Positions 1 through 10,509 of a DNA stretch of 29,223 nucleotides are shown here, in pieces. A program made the translations under genes and the position numbers. The stretch comes from Lepidodermella squamata (taxonomy: Eukaryota > Gastrotricha). Below the pieces are notes generated by a model. That model did no database searches, was not told the DNA's origin, and was given only the letters and a program-made list of their open reading frames with translations. Each line of letters starts with the position of its first letter. Position 1 is the first letter of the stretch. The DNA is taken from assembly GCA_047495785.1 (NCBI GenBank), contig JBLDXI010000121.1, positions 1-29,223 of the forward strand, read 5' to 3'.

Positions 1-202
1 GCGAAATAAATTACCATTTTTTGTTTGGCCGATGTTCCAAGCCCCGTTGTTTCTATTATCACGCAAAAAACTCGGAAATCCAGTGTATTCAGGTTTCAAT
101 CGCCGTCACGCCTCAGCTCAAAATTTGCATGAGATCAAAATATTCGGTGCTGCCAAAGTTAAAACCAACGTGATCATCCAGCTGAAGAGATATTTTTCGA
201 AA

Positions 203-2091
203 ATGCTTTCGCTGCTGATCTTACCGCTTCTGCTTACTTCCTCGATATTAGCAACCGATCTCGATGAGTTTACCGAAGATGATCAATGCGTTGACAACAT
301 CGGCACTTACTGCTATACAGAGATAGCATATCGTTCGAACGCCCTTCACGATGCTGTAAATCAGCGAAACTTTACGTATGTGCGCGAAATTCTCGACGAA
401 ATAAGCAATAGCTCAGAGATAGGCGTAATTTTGAATGCGAAAGATGAGCTACAGGGTAACACCCCTTTGCATTATGCTTTGTTCACCGACCAGCGAGACG
501 TTGTGCAAGAACTTTTCAACGACACGCTGCTGCTCGGCAAATTACGCAACGACAAGGGTCAGTCGATTATGCACGCAGCTGCTATTGGGTCGACAGTCAG
601 AACCGTCAATTTGCTAATGGCTCGGAAGTGGCCTGTTGAAGTTTGGAGCGGGGACGACGAATCTCTATTCACCCCGCTTCACTACGCTGCTGATGGGGGA
701 AAGCTCAATGTAATCAACGCATTTTTAGATTACGATGGCGGTAAATTGGCGAGGCAAATGTTGGACGCGAGAGATAGGCTTGGCTACACGGCTCTACACA
801 TCGCAATTCTGAGGGATAACATCAGAGCGGCAAGACTCCTAGTGGATAGAGGCGCTACACTCGTCACGGACGTTGAAGGCAACACCGTACTGCACATGGC
901 TCTTTCTGCACGCATGGTCAACTTCCTGTGCGATCGAGGCGCTGATCCAAACACCGCGTTGCCGCATGTTTCTCATCATTACGACTTCGCCTGGGCTAAT
1001 TCACTCATGGGTCCTTATAAATACATGGATCCGAGAAATGCTTTCGATTCGAGTAAAACACGTGGAACAGAAGTTATCCGAGCTTTGGTAGCCCGTGGCG
1101 CAAAAGTAGAAAATCCTAAGTGGGTCTGGGGTGTTCTGCATCAATATGCCGTAGCCGGCTTCGTCGAACAAACAACTGCATTGCTGGAACTAGGCGCCGA
1201 TGCTAACTGCCGCGAACAATGCTCGATTCGGCCCCTTACGGCGGCATTGTCCGCGGTGCATGGCGATAGGATCTACCACGACGATATCTCGAACAGGGTT
1301 TATCTCGCAAACCCTAACCTGCCAGCCATTGTTCACTTGCTAATTCAGCATGGCGCTCGCGTTGATGTCGATAATCTATTGTGCAAAACTTTGCCTTTGT
1401 ACCGGAAAAAGCCGAGATCACTTGCTACCATTGGATTAGTTATTCAACTGTTGATAAAAGCCGGGGCACCGGTCAATGGAACTTGTAACAATCTGGAGTG
1501 CCATGGATTTGAAGATTGGCGGGCTGGCCACGATAGTGGATCCAACTTTGAGACATGTTTGGCCAACTTCGGCCAGTTGAACACTTATGTCAGCGATCTG
1601 GCGGTCCTGATAGAAAGTAAGTTTTGGGTCTGCCAAAGATTTCATGAATGATAAATCTCGGCTAGCGGCTCAGAGAGAGGGGGGCTTAAGTTTATTAAGC
1701 TCTGACGTATATAGAGTCGGGATTGGTATTGGGCTCAACATGAAGATTCGTGCGAGGATTACGCATATTGGACCTAGAATAGGCTCAGATAATCAATCCT
1801 AACAGGGGTGTTAAGTATTTTATCCATGATACTTTCTTCTTCTCCTAAACAATTCATTTAACAGAAAAAGAGCGAGATGGGGTTACAGTTATGCCGACGT
1901 GCTGGCAGCCCTTGCCTGTTTGCCGATTCGGCAGTGAAACCGTCACTGTACTTGCAGAAGAAGAAACGGCTGGCAGTGAGCCGACTGCTCTGGCAAAATT
2001 CAACCGAACTCTGAGTTGTGCTGCAGCGATCACTACCTCGGCTACAGTTACGCTATCGACGACTGTATCTAACCAATGCGATCGCCAGTGA
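203..2091 (+). CDS. Secreted ankyrin-repeat protein, two exons
   Basis: Exon 1 runs 203-1616 and exon 2 runs 1865-2091. The donor AAA|GTAAGT (1617) and the acceptor TTTAACAG (ends 1864) are both in phase 1, so the joined frame stays open to TGA and gives 546 residues. The ATG at 203 is preferred over the upstream in-frame ATG at 32 because it begins a typical signal peptide (MLSLLILPLLL, cleavage probable after ILA near residue 17). Ankyrin units are recognisable at about residues 86 (NTPLHYAL), 157 (TPLHYAA), 196 (TALHIAI) and 227 (NTVLHMAL), with weaker helices ending in GAxV/GADxN up to about residue 430. The tail is Cys-containing, and exon 2 is rich in Thr, Ala and Ser. Ankyrin repeats normally bind proteins in the cytosol, so an exported one is unusual. 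The target is unknown. The exon 2 join is inferred from splice signals and phase only. Confidence 0.7.
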
Positions 2092-2156
2092 GAAATCACA
2101 CCTTCTTCACCTGCTTAACATATTAAACTTATCCGAACGGCAATTCGGTGAACATG

Positions 2157-2162
2157 AATAAA
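2157..2162 (+). terminator. Polyadenylation signal of the ankyrin gene
   Basis: AATAAA lies 66 nt after the predicted stop codon of the secreted ankyrin gene, in the correct orientation. This supports the exon 2 model that ends at 2091. Confidence 0.5.
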
Positions 2163-2378
2163 GTTATATTCATAAAAATAGTGGTTTAAATTGCACGGCG
2201 AATAACCGACAACTGCCTTCCATTATTCAATTCTTGAATGTAATTCCCGGCTAACAGGACGACATTTAAAAGGCAAAAATAAACTGTGTAGTTTTCCTTC
2301 TTGTTGCCAATCCAACTTGCCTTGTCCGTAATGTGAGATTTCCGGAAATTTCTCGAGGCTGATAGGTTTCCCTCAGCT

Positions 2379-2385
2379 TATAAAA
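2379..2385 (+). promoter_or_regulatory. TATA-like box in the intergenic stretch before the SOCS-box gene
   Basis: TATAAAA lies about 310 nt upstream of the next ATG (2694). It could drive that gene with a long 5' leader. The rest of 2163-2693 is AT-rich and I see no coding or repeat structure in it. Confidence 0.3.
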
Positions 2386-2693
2386 TTGAAACCGGTAGAG
2401 AAAGATGATGAATTAGCACTTGTTCATCCATTTGATTTGGAGTATGTAGCAGAAGTTTTTCATTCATTAATTGTTTTAGCACGCGTTTTCAGGTCGTATT
2501 TATTGATTTTTTTTGGCCTGCGATTTGCTTAACTTGTAACTGATTGGTTTGATTGATGATAATCATCTTGGATCTGGAAACATTCCAATGGCCGTAATAA
2601 GCTAGATTTTGAACATTCTTGGCTCTAGTTCTCCTCAAACTTTATTTCATTCGTGATCTGCTTTCTAGATTTGTAGTAAGCTGATAAAGCTTT

Positions 2694-3947
2694 ATGAATA
2701 TACATTCCGAATACGTATGCCACGGCCTGTGTGAATTATCAGCCGACACAGATTTTCATCAAAAATTATGGCATTTGGCGGAAGAAATTGCCTCGAAAAT
2801 CAGCTCGGAACTCGGCTTCGGAATTACCGTGTCTGGCTTTGGCTCTAACCTCCAGCTATTCGGCAATTTTTACCTCCGGCTTGAAAGCGAAATTTGGCTC
2901 GAATTCGATAGTGATTGCGATAATCTAGGAGACCGCCAAGATGCTGTCAATAATTTATTTTCCGAACATTTAACCACTCGAATTGAAGATGTGTTCACTC
3001 CCGCATTGTTTTTCAAGCTGTGGTCGTGTTTAAACCTCGATGATGCATCGGCACTGAAGCAAATTCTTGATAAGGAAATCAACATTCCAACTTGTTTAAT
3101 TTGCGCACTTTGCCTTCACGCAATCGAACAGCAGTTGGTGGAGATTGTTCGAACCCTAATGGCTTCGAATCGAATATCCGCAGTTCGCTCAATTTTGTAC
3201 CACAGTTATCATGAACATGACGACAACTTTCAGCCTATTGGCTTGTGTCTTCGAGAAATTATGTCCAATTTACACGACCCTCATCCAGAAACGACAGAAA
3301 GGCTTACGGAAATCTTGCGGATTTTACTAGAGAATTGCAATCGAACATCGCAATTTTCGACACTTTTCCAACCAAGCGACCACAGATCTGACAATCAAGT
3401 ATTGTCCCATTTAGCTGTTCTAAGCCGAGAATGGCCTGAAGTTGCTGAAATGATGATTGAAACAGCGGCTGAAATTGAAAATTCTAGAGAAAACAACCCG
3501 TTGAGAACGGCGATAGAATGCTGGCATTTCTACGCTTATGAACACGGCTCGGCTGTTTCGAACTTTTTAAAGTCTATCTCAAATTGTTTGTTGGTTCTTC
3601 TAAAAGCTGGCGCTAGATTTGACGTGTATTTCGGGCCATGGCATGCTTTTGATTTGCCGGGCTTCGAAGAGGCGAGTCTGCGCATTTGGTCGCGAGCTGA
3701 CGTGCCGCTTCAAATTTTCCTGCAGTCGCGTCGATCGCCCAGTTCACTGCCTGTTCATGTGCGGAGTGATGAAAAACTGCGCAGAATGTACCCGTGGCAG
3801 TTGCAATCCTTAGCAAGACACGCTGTACTGCTAACTTTGCCGTATGGCGTCAGGAGGAGGCGCGTCATTATCGATGGTTTGACTTGTCTTCCGCAATGCT
3901 TGAAAAACTACCTGAAATTTGATGAATTCGAAATAAATAAATGGTGA
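2694..3947 (+). CDS. ASB-like protein with C-terminal SOCS box
   Basis: A single uninterrupted frame encodes 417 residues. Residues about 366-409 read as a SOCS box. Its BC-box helix (PWQLQSLARHAVLLTL) keeps the Lxxx(C/A)xxxV spacing with Ala in place of the usual Cys. It is followed by a Cul5-box-like LTCLPQCLKNYL, where the consensus LPxP is LPQC. Upstream are ankyrin-like helix pairs with poor consensus, the clearest being VLLKAGARFDV at about 301-311, so the architecture resembles ankyrin-SOCS (ASB) proteins. Family knowledge gives its role: the SOCS box recruits Elongin B/C and Cullin-5, and the N-terminal part selects substrates for ubiquitination. The substrate is unknown. There is no signal peptide, so it acts inside the cell. 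The absence of introns is notable beside the spliced Pgp gene and may indicate a retrocopy or simply a compact gene. Confidence 0.7.
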   Translation: MNIHSEYVCHGLCELSADTDFHQKLWHLAEEIASKISSELGFGITVSGFGSNLQLFGNFYLRLESEIWLEFDSDCDNLGDRQDAVNNLFSEHLTTRIEDVFTPALFFKLWSCLNLDDASALKQILDKEINIPTCLICALCLHAIEQQLVEIVRTLMASNRISAVRSILYHSYHEHDDNFQPIGLCLREIMSNLHDPHPETTERLTEILRILLENCNRTSQFSTLFQPSDHRSDNQVLSHLAVLSREWPEVAEMMIETAAEIENSRENNPLRTAIECWHFYAYEHGSAVSNFLKSISNCLLVLLKAGARFDVYFGPWHAFDLPGFEEASLRIWSRADVPLQIFLQSRRSPSSLPVHVRSDEKLRRMYPWQLQSLARHAVLLTLPYGVRRRRVIIDGLTCLPQCLKNYLKFDEFEINKW

Positions 3948-4323
3948 CGTTAGATACCCTTGGCATATATCTCATGATCATCATAGTTAATGTCCAAAAA
4001 GCTGCCATAAATAATTCAATGACGATTTGGATTCAGAGCCACGCGCAATAAGCCAGGGGAATCCACAATTCTTGGAGTGATGACCGTCCTTTTCCTATAA
4101 AAATGCCTGGCGCGTTAAAAAAATGAATCACAATTTGTTTCGCGACGAAAGGCAATTTAATTCTCTATACACATTATTTGGTCATCATGAAATGCTTCCT
4201 TGTATTTCTTTAAGAGTCCTTGGCAACGAAGGTGTGGGCTTTAGCTGGCAACCTTTAGATTCTAGATACATAATTGCCTAGATTAGTCAACTTCTTATTT
4301 GCGAAAATTTGCAATAGTTTCAG
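3948..4323 (+). other. Gap between SOCS-box gene and P450, with TATA box
   Basis: TATAAAAA occurs at 4096-4103, which would place a transcription start near 4126. A 52-codon frame (4123-4281, ATG to TAG) lies here but matches no P450 motif I know, and its possible splice phase does not fit the P450 exon. A good acceptor, TAGTTTCAG, ends at 4323. I could not find exons for the missing P450 N-terminus in this stretch. Confidence 0.35.
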
Positions 4324-5338
4324 CTGGGCTATCTGGTACCGTGAAAAATGGGAGGGAATTTTCTTGGAGATATGCGAAATGGCCGGTGAATTGAGTGAAT
4401 TGATGTCAGAGTCAGTCGCTAACCCGCTGCTGAGGGTGCCATTCTTCAAGAAACTACCTCACAGCTTGAACAAACGAACTGAAAGCTGCGCAGCGAGATG
4501 GCGAGAATTTAATCGTCGAAAATACGAGGAATTGCGGAAGAAATGGCGCGAAATTCAAATCGACGATGAATCATCCGAAATCGACCACGGCCTATTTCCG
4601 ACCCTCATAATGCGCTACTTTCTAGGCAATAACGAAGACCTGCCTAGCATCGACCAAGTCGACCCTGGCGAGGTACGAGAACTGCTAGACACCTTGAATG
4701 AGATAATTCTGGGCAATTTCGACGTAACCAGCGTGGTTTTAATGACAAATTTGATATTAATCGCCTTAGCTCCACATGCTAGGCAGGCGTTGAACGAAGA
4801 AATCCGGCTAGTTTTGAGTCAAAATGCCGAGCCGGATTTCGATTTCGTGGCGAAACTGCCGTACTTGGACGCTGTTGTGAGGGAATCGGGTCGTATCAAG
4901 CCGATTGTAACCCTGACCGTGCCTGAAAAATTGACCAAGTCGATCACACTGGGAGGGTACAGAATACCGGCAGGTGCTGACGTTATGATGGATGTTGACA
5001 CGATAAATCACGATGAAACCGTTTGGCAGAACCCGGATTACTACGACCCGTCTCGGTTTCTCGATGAAAATGGCCAGGTTAAAACTGGGCTGAATTTCTT
5101 GTTCCATCGCTACGGCCTCGGACCTCGTCGGCAGTGCGTTGGCTTCCGATACGGCGAGGCTATTATCAAGTACGTGTTGTGGACGATCATTTCGCGTGGC
5201 TATGACATACAAGTCGATGGCGATAGCGGCGTACTTGCGAAGGAGTGGAATGAAAACTTGAAAAAAGCCGGCCTCCCATTTCTCTCGGCTTACACCGCCT
5301 TTCCGATACTGAAATTGGTCAAGATGCAGGAAGGTTAA
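4324..5338 (+). CDS. Cytochrome P450, N-terminus not found
   Basis: The open frame after the acceptor at 4323 covers about the last 337 residues of a P450, against about 500 in the family, so the membrane anchor and the first helices are missing. P450 landmarks appear in order. The I-helix is GNFDVTSV (from about 4712), the K-helix ExxR is ESGR (4883-4894), the PERF-like element is DPSRF, and the haem loop is YGLGPRRQCVG with the ligand Cys codon at 5135-5137. The canonical spacing is FxxGxRxCxG, so this loop has one extra residue before the cysteine. The I-helix NFDVT and the HRYGLGPR context recall some fungal P450s, from memory only. The enzyme would be a haem mono-oxygenase, probably ER-bound if intact. 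It may be a genuine gene with unseen 5' exons or a 5'-truncated copy. No internal stop or frameshift is present. The first in-frame ATG after the acceptor is at 4379. Confidence 0.75.
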
Positions 5339-5401
5339 ATGGCTCATGTTCTCAATTTTATAAAAGTTATGCTGATTGAACGACTCCATATAAATGTTTC
5401 A

Positions 5402-5407
5402 AATAAA
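5402..5407 (+). terminator. Polyadenylation signal of the P450 gene
   Basis: AATAAA lies 64 nt downstream of the P450 stop codon in the sense orientation. Confidence 0.45.
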
Positions 5408-6168
5408 ATTCAAGAGCGCTGCCAAGCGGTTGAAGCCATACTTATAAATTTTCCAAAATACATATACTAGAAATCCAAGATGTGCTACCGTACCATAAAC
5501 CAAAGTGCTAGCGCCAGCGATTTGTAATTAGTTCAGTATTCTCCGCGGTAATGCATCAAGCTCTTCATGATGGCTTTTCAGTCTTTGCTCATCGATATAG
5601 GTGTTTCTGCTCTCCGTCTTCTTATTGGCTTGAGCTCAGCTAGTTTAATAGTGTTACCTCTATTGAGAATAGTGTTACCCCCACGTCGCGGCTTCTGATA
5701 GTCTGGTACAAGCGTGGTAATCACCCAGAGATTCACGAACCGAGCTGACAACACTCAGTAGGAAACCTAGCAAAATAGCTGCCTTGACTGTCCCATGCCA
5801 ACCGTGCCCCACAGGCCATGATATGGGATGTGAAAAATTTGCGCAGCTGGAAATGCGCGGCCTACGATTATAATTAAATCAATTACATAATCAGCAGCAA
5901 AGAAATTATCAATTCTCAGCTGTTCCGTCGTGCGAAACGTGCGCGGTAAAATGCTGCGAAATATATAAACCTACGAACGAAATATATTTATTACTTATTA
6001 ATAGTCGTTGCGATATCACGTCTACTGTTGAAATAACCTGAAACTTGAATAATAATAATAACCACCTGTCGCCCAAGTGAGAAGTTGCTCACTGCTTCAA
6101 CGCTGCAGCTCTGAGACCTCTGAACGCTCTGATTTCCTGGCCTAACTAGCGCGAATTACTGGCCAATT
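5408..6168. other. Intergenic region between convergent P450 and Pgp genes
   Basis: I see no gene here. The stretch separates two genes whose 3' ends face each other. The only minor structure is a near-repeat, TAGTGTTACC, about 5649 and 5672. Confidence 0.5.
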
Positions 6169-6174
6169 TTTATT
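6169..6174 (-). terminator. Polyadenylation signal of the Pgp gene
   Basis: The complement of TTTATT gives AATAAA on the minus strand, 73 nt beyond the Pgp stop codon. Confidence 0.5.
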
Positions 6175-6246
6175 TAAATTGATGTACGTAGAGTTATTAA
6201 GCGCTAGTTAGAAATAATTCAATAATGTGTTTTCCAGAGATCAAAG

Positions 6247-9200
6247 TCAATTTAAATCTTGGCGAACTCCATATACGCTGTTGCTGTGCAAATGCAGTTG
6301 TGGCGGTTCCTGTGCAATCCTCAGGTCCCAGTATATGCCCCGATTCCGCATCAATCGGCTATGCGATCCCAACTCCCGAATGACGCCCCCTTTAACAACG
6401 GCTATCAAATCAGCGTTTTCAATTGTTGATAGTCGATGAGCGGCGATAATCGTAGTACGTCCCTGGCGAGCTTGTTCGCAGGCTTGCAGGACTCTAGATT
6501 CGGATTCAGAATCAAGCCCCGAAGTCGCTTCGTCTAGAAGCAGTATTTTAGGATTGCGAATCAAAGCTCTAGCTATGGCTATTCGCTGCTTCTGGCCTAC
6601 AGATAGACAAACCCCATTCTCGCCAACGATTGTGTCGAAACCGTCGGCCATTGCGTTTATAAAATTCGCAGCGTTAGCCTGAGCGGCTGCGGCCTGGATT
6701 TCAGCCAGAGACGGCTTCCTGTCCTTTAATCCGTAAGCGATGTTATCAGCTATAGAGCGGTTGAACAGGACTGGCTCTTGAGAAACCAGACCAGATTGCA
6801 TGCGAAGCCATTGAATGTCCAAGTTTTTAATATCGTTGCCGTCCAAGGCTATAGTTCCTGAATCCACATCATAGAACCGCAAAAGCAGCTGGAAAAAGGT
6901 TGATTTTCCAGACCCACTAGAGCCGACGATAGCCAATGTTTTTCCGGGTTGAATAGCCAAGTTGAAATCGCGGAGGGCGGCAGCTTCTCTCGTCGGATAC
7001 TTGAAAGTTACACCATCAGTCGCAATACCACCGCCACAAAGAGTTGGTGCGGATCCTGTAGCTGTCCCATTTTCTGTACGCCATGGAATCGCTGGGTTCC
7101 GATTGAATAACTCAAATAGCTCTTTCGCAGCTTTTCGCGATCTCATGATATCAGGCAAGGTTGAACTCGCCTGGCCAACTGCGTACCAAACGCCAAACAT
7201 GATTACAGTTAGCGAAGAAAAAACTGCCTCGAAGCTCCGCGTTCCATCTCCAATCAAAATTGCACCCGCAGAGAAAGCCGCGGCGTAGCCGAAGAGCACA
7301 CAGGGGGTGTTGCACGCGAAGAGTGCCCCTTGAATGATTAACCTCGGAATCTTGGAATAAATTACGTTTTTGCGATTGATAATTTAACAAATAGCGAAAA
7401 TTTACCAGGTATTTGTGACGAGCTGTATTGAGCGTGGAGAATTCGTTGCGAAAATGCTCGTAATTTCCGATAGCAGTTACGGTTTTAATGGATGATGTTG
7501 TCTCGACAACAACATTTGCGGCTTTCTCAATATACCTGTTGCTGCTGTCCTGATGAATTCTGATAGACGAGGCGATGACGATTAGAGGTAAGAAGGCTAG
7601 CATAATTAAGGCGATCTCCCAGCTTAGGTAGAAAACAACGCCGATTGAAAATAAAATCGATACAATCGCCTGAATCATGGAGCCTAATTGTGGACCGATT
7701 CCATCCTAAAGTATAATTAATTTAATAAAACTATTGAATGAATTTTCCGGCAATATACCTTCACAGCAGATGCTTTTGTCGATAATCTCGAAGTCAAAGC
7801 TCCAACTGAATTGCCAGCTAGGTCAAAGTAGCCGATTTCTTGATCTAACATTGCCTTGAGGGTCATAACTCTGATCCGTTGGACTAAACGCTCCGACGCC
7901 ATCGAAAGTGTTGTCCAAAGAACGCTCTGTAACAGGAGGTATCCGCAACCAATGCTAAAAATGACAGCGGCATAAGATAGCCCTTGTCCCAGAAGTGCAT
8001 TAGGGTTGCAAAAGCTGAAGGCTTCGATGACTTGGGTGAATGCAACCGAGAAAACCGGCCAAATGCCGCCAGCTAATACTGATGCAAAAATGCCGATGGT
8101 ATACAGGTGCCATTCAGGGGCAGCCAGTTTGCAAAGTTGGATCGTAGAAAATGAAGCCTTGTTATCAGGAGTTTTGATGGGCCTTCGGTCGCCTTCTAGT
8201 TCGGGGTTGATTTGAATGCTCCGTTCAACCTCCGAGGCGGCAGTTCCATTCTGAAATTCCTAACAATAATGTTTTAAATTGATTCAATCACAAGGAAAAT
8301 CATCGAACCTTGTCTACAGCAATATTTTTGTCTGATTGCGCACTGAAGAGGGCAACATACACTCCGCCCTTCGCCACAAGTTCATCATGCGTCCCTATTT
8401 CTGCGACTTCCCCCTGCTCGAAAACCACGATCTTGTCCGCGTTAACAATCGTTGACAGCCGATGAGCTACAACAATAGTCGTACGACCACGGCTGGCTTT
8501 GTCCAAAGCTTCCTGAACGATCTGTTCCGATTTCGTATCCAAGGCAGATGTTGCCTCGTCAAGAAGCAAAATCCTCGGATTCCTGATCAAAGCTCGAGCG
8601 ATAGCAATTCGCTGCTTTTGGCCACCTGACAATTGGCCCTTGATTATAGGAGTATCGTATCCTTTAGGCAGTTCTATTATGAACTCATGAGCATTGGCCT
8701 GCCTAGCTGCGTTTTCAATATCTTCACTCGTGACATCGGAGCAGCCTAGTTTGATATTTTCAGCAATCGTTCCAGAGAAGAGAACCGGTTCTTGGCCTAC
8801 AACGCCAATGTAAGACCTCAATGCATAGATGTTGTAGCTGCGAATGTCAATGCCATCGATATAAACGGTGCCGTGATTCGCGTCGTAGAAGCGTTGGATC
8901 AAATTTACAATTGTTGACTTCCCGCAGCCGCTAGCTCCAACTAAAGCTACTGTTTGGCCAGGTTGAATGGACAAATTAATGCCTTTCAGGACTTTCTCCG
9001 TCGGTCGAGACGGGTATGTGAATTCAACGTTCCGCAAATCGATGTTGCCACGAAATTTATTAGGCGTTGGTTTGACGCCTTCTTTCGAATAGGCATCAAT
9101 TTCCGGGACTCGATCTATTATTTCGAAAACGTGGTAAGCCGCTACCCTTGCGCCATTGAACAACTGAAAGCAAAGACCAGACATTCCAATTTGTGATGTG

Positions 9201-10402
9201 CCCAGGAAAATAGCGAACAGCGTCGTTAAAACTTTGGCGAGTGAGTAATCGGAGTCTCGCTGCCCAGTCAGGTAGATGCCATACATGAGCCCCACGGCAT
9301 GTAAAGAGAAATTGATTAGAAAAGTAAACCCTACCAATGCTCCGGTCAAGGCGCCCTTTTTAGTCCCAACCTTTCGAGCCTCGTCCAGATTTGACGCGTA
9401 GAAAGAAACTTCGTCGTTTTGCCCGCCGAACGCCGTCACTGTTCTGACTGCATTGAGAACCTCATGGGCAATAGCGCCAGCCTTTGAATACGCTGCTGTT
9501 TCCTTCTGCGCATAGTCCGTAACTACATTGATCGTTAAGAAAGAAAGAATGCCGACAAAAGGGCACAATGTCAAAAGGACAAGGGCTAGCTCCCAGCCGG
9601 TGATCATTCCGACAATCAAGCCAGCGATTAGACTTCCGAGGTACTGGAAAGCCATCGCAGTTTTATCGCCGATGCCAATCCGGATGTTGTTGATGTCTTC
9701 GTTGAACTTCGATGTTATAATACCTGTTGATTTCGTATCGTACCAGCCAACATCCTGTCGCATCAGGGAGCAGAAAAATTTCCGGCGAATTACTGTAGTC
9801 TGGTTTTCGGCGGCTATTGACCAGGATGTTTTTTGAATGAAAGCAAATGCCAGCGATGCGCAACCCGCAATCACAAAAAATATTATTTCTTCGGTTAAAT
9901 CATCCAACGTCGAGGCGTAACCAGCTCCCGCTGTAGCAGTCCGAATGGACGGCTCGTGGAATTGGCACCCTAATGGCACTGCTAGGCTTTGTACAATCGG
10001 GCCATAAATCTGTATAAAGGAAGAAGATGTGTACAAATGTAATTCCTAAAAAACTGAATTACCAATGTAGTACTCGGTATAATCGCACCATGTGCTATCG
10101 CAGCTAAGGCTCCAACGATCATCAGCAGTATGTCAAATCCAGTTGCAAAACGAAACTGAAACAAATAAAAATATGCTTTAATTAAAAAATTGGCGCAGGA
10201 AGAATTGTTAATCTGAAGGAAAGTCAAGTATGAAATGACTTCTTACCACTTCAAAAACACCGACGACTCGGTTTGATTTTGGTGCATCGACAAACTCAGG
10301 CTTAGACTCCGATATCGTTACTTTTTCTCCGTCAATTGTTGTCACCTCGACTGGCTTAGCTGCCATATCGATAGTGATTGAATCATTTTCCGATGTCGCC
10401 AT
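6247..10402 (-). CDS. P-glycoprotein, full ABCB-type multidrug transporter (6 exons)
   Basis: The exons on the minus strand are 10402-10247, 10155-10063, 10009-8309, 8259-7759, 7705-7406 and 7350-6247. All introns are GT-AG, 49-91 nt and phase 0. The joined protein is 1,284 residues, the usual full-transporter length, with TMD1-NBD1-TMD2-NBD2 order. NBD1 has an A-loop Tyr in FTYPSRP, Walker A GASGCGKS (441-448), signature LSGGQ (543-547) and Walker B ILLLDE (563-568). NBD2 has FKYPTRE, Walker A GSSGSGKS (1060-1067), signature LSVGQ (1166-1170) and Walker B ILLLDE (1186-1191). Q-loops (GQEPVLF, SQEPVLF) and H-loops (AHRLSTI) are present in both. The family exports hydrophobic drugs and toxins across the plasma membrane using ATP. 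Two oddities stand out. The first Gly of the NBD2 signature is Val, and the segment before the NBD1 signature (DTPIIKGQ) is about two residues shorter than usual. The ATG at 10402 follows a TATA box by about 70 nt. Confidence 0.93.
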
Positions 10403-10467
10403 GTAGTTGCGAGTATAAAAATAATATTTATTCGTGAAACTGAAGCCGTTACATGCCGTCAAGGGAG

Positions 10468-10475
10468 CTTATATA
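10468..10475 (-). promoter_or_regulatory. TATA box of the Pgp gene
   Basis: TATATAAG reads on the minus strand 66-73 nt upstream of the Pgp ATG, the right distance for a start site near 10440 and a short leader. The sequence beyond it is the repeated block described separately. Confidence 0.5.
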
Positions 10476-10509
10476 CATGCGAACTTTCCGCCTTACATAA
10501 ATTGTTTAT

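Noticed and set aside
32-202. Upstream in-frame ATG extending the ankyrin protein by 57 residues
   Set aside because: The extension is basic and unstructured, while the ATG at 203 starts a typical signal peptide. Kept only as a possible alternative start.
1540-1590. Resemblance of the ankyrin protein segment FETCLANFG to the candidate last exon of the secreted family (LDACLQNFG)
   Set aside because: The match is only six identical positions without wider similarity, so common origin cannot be claimed.
4808-5389. 193-codon frame antisense to the P450
   Set aside because: It is the complement of a clear coding exon containing ExxR and the haem loop, with no domain of its own.
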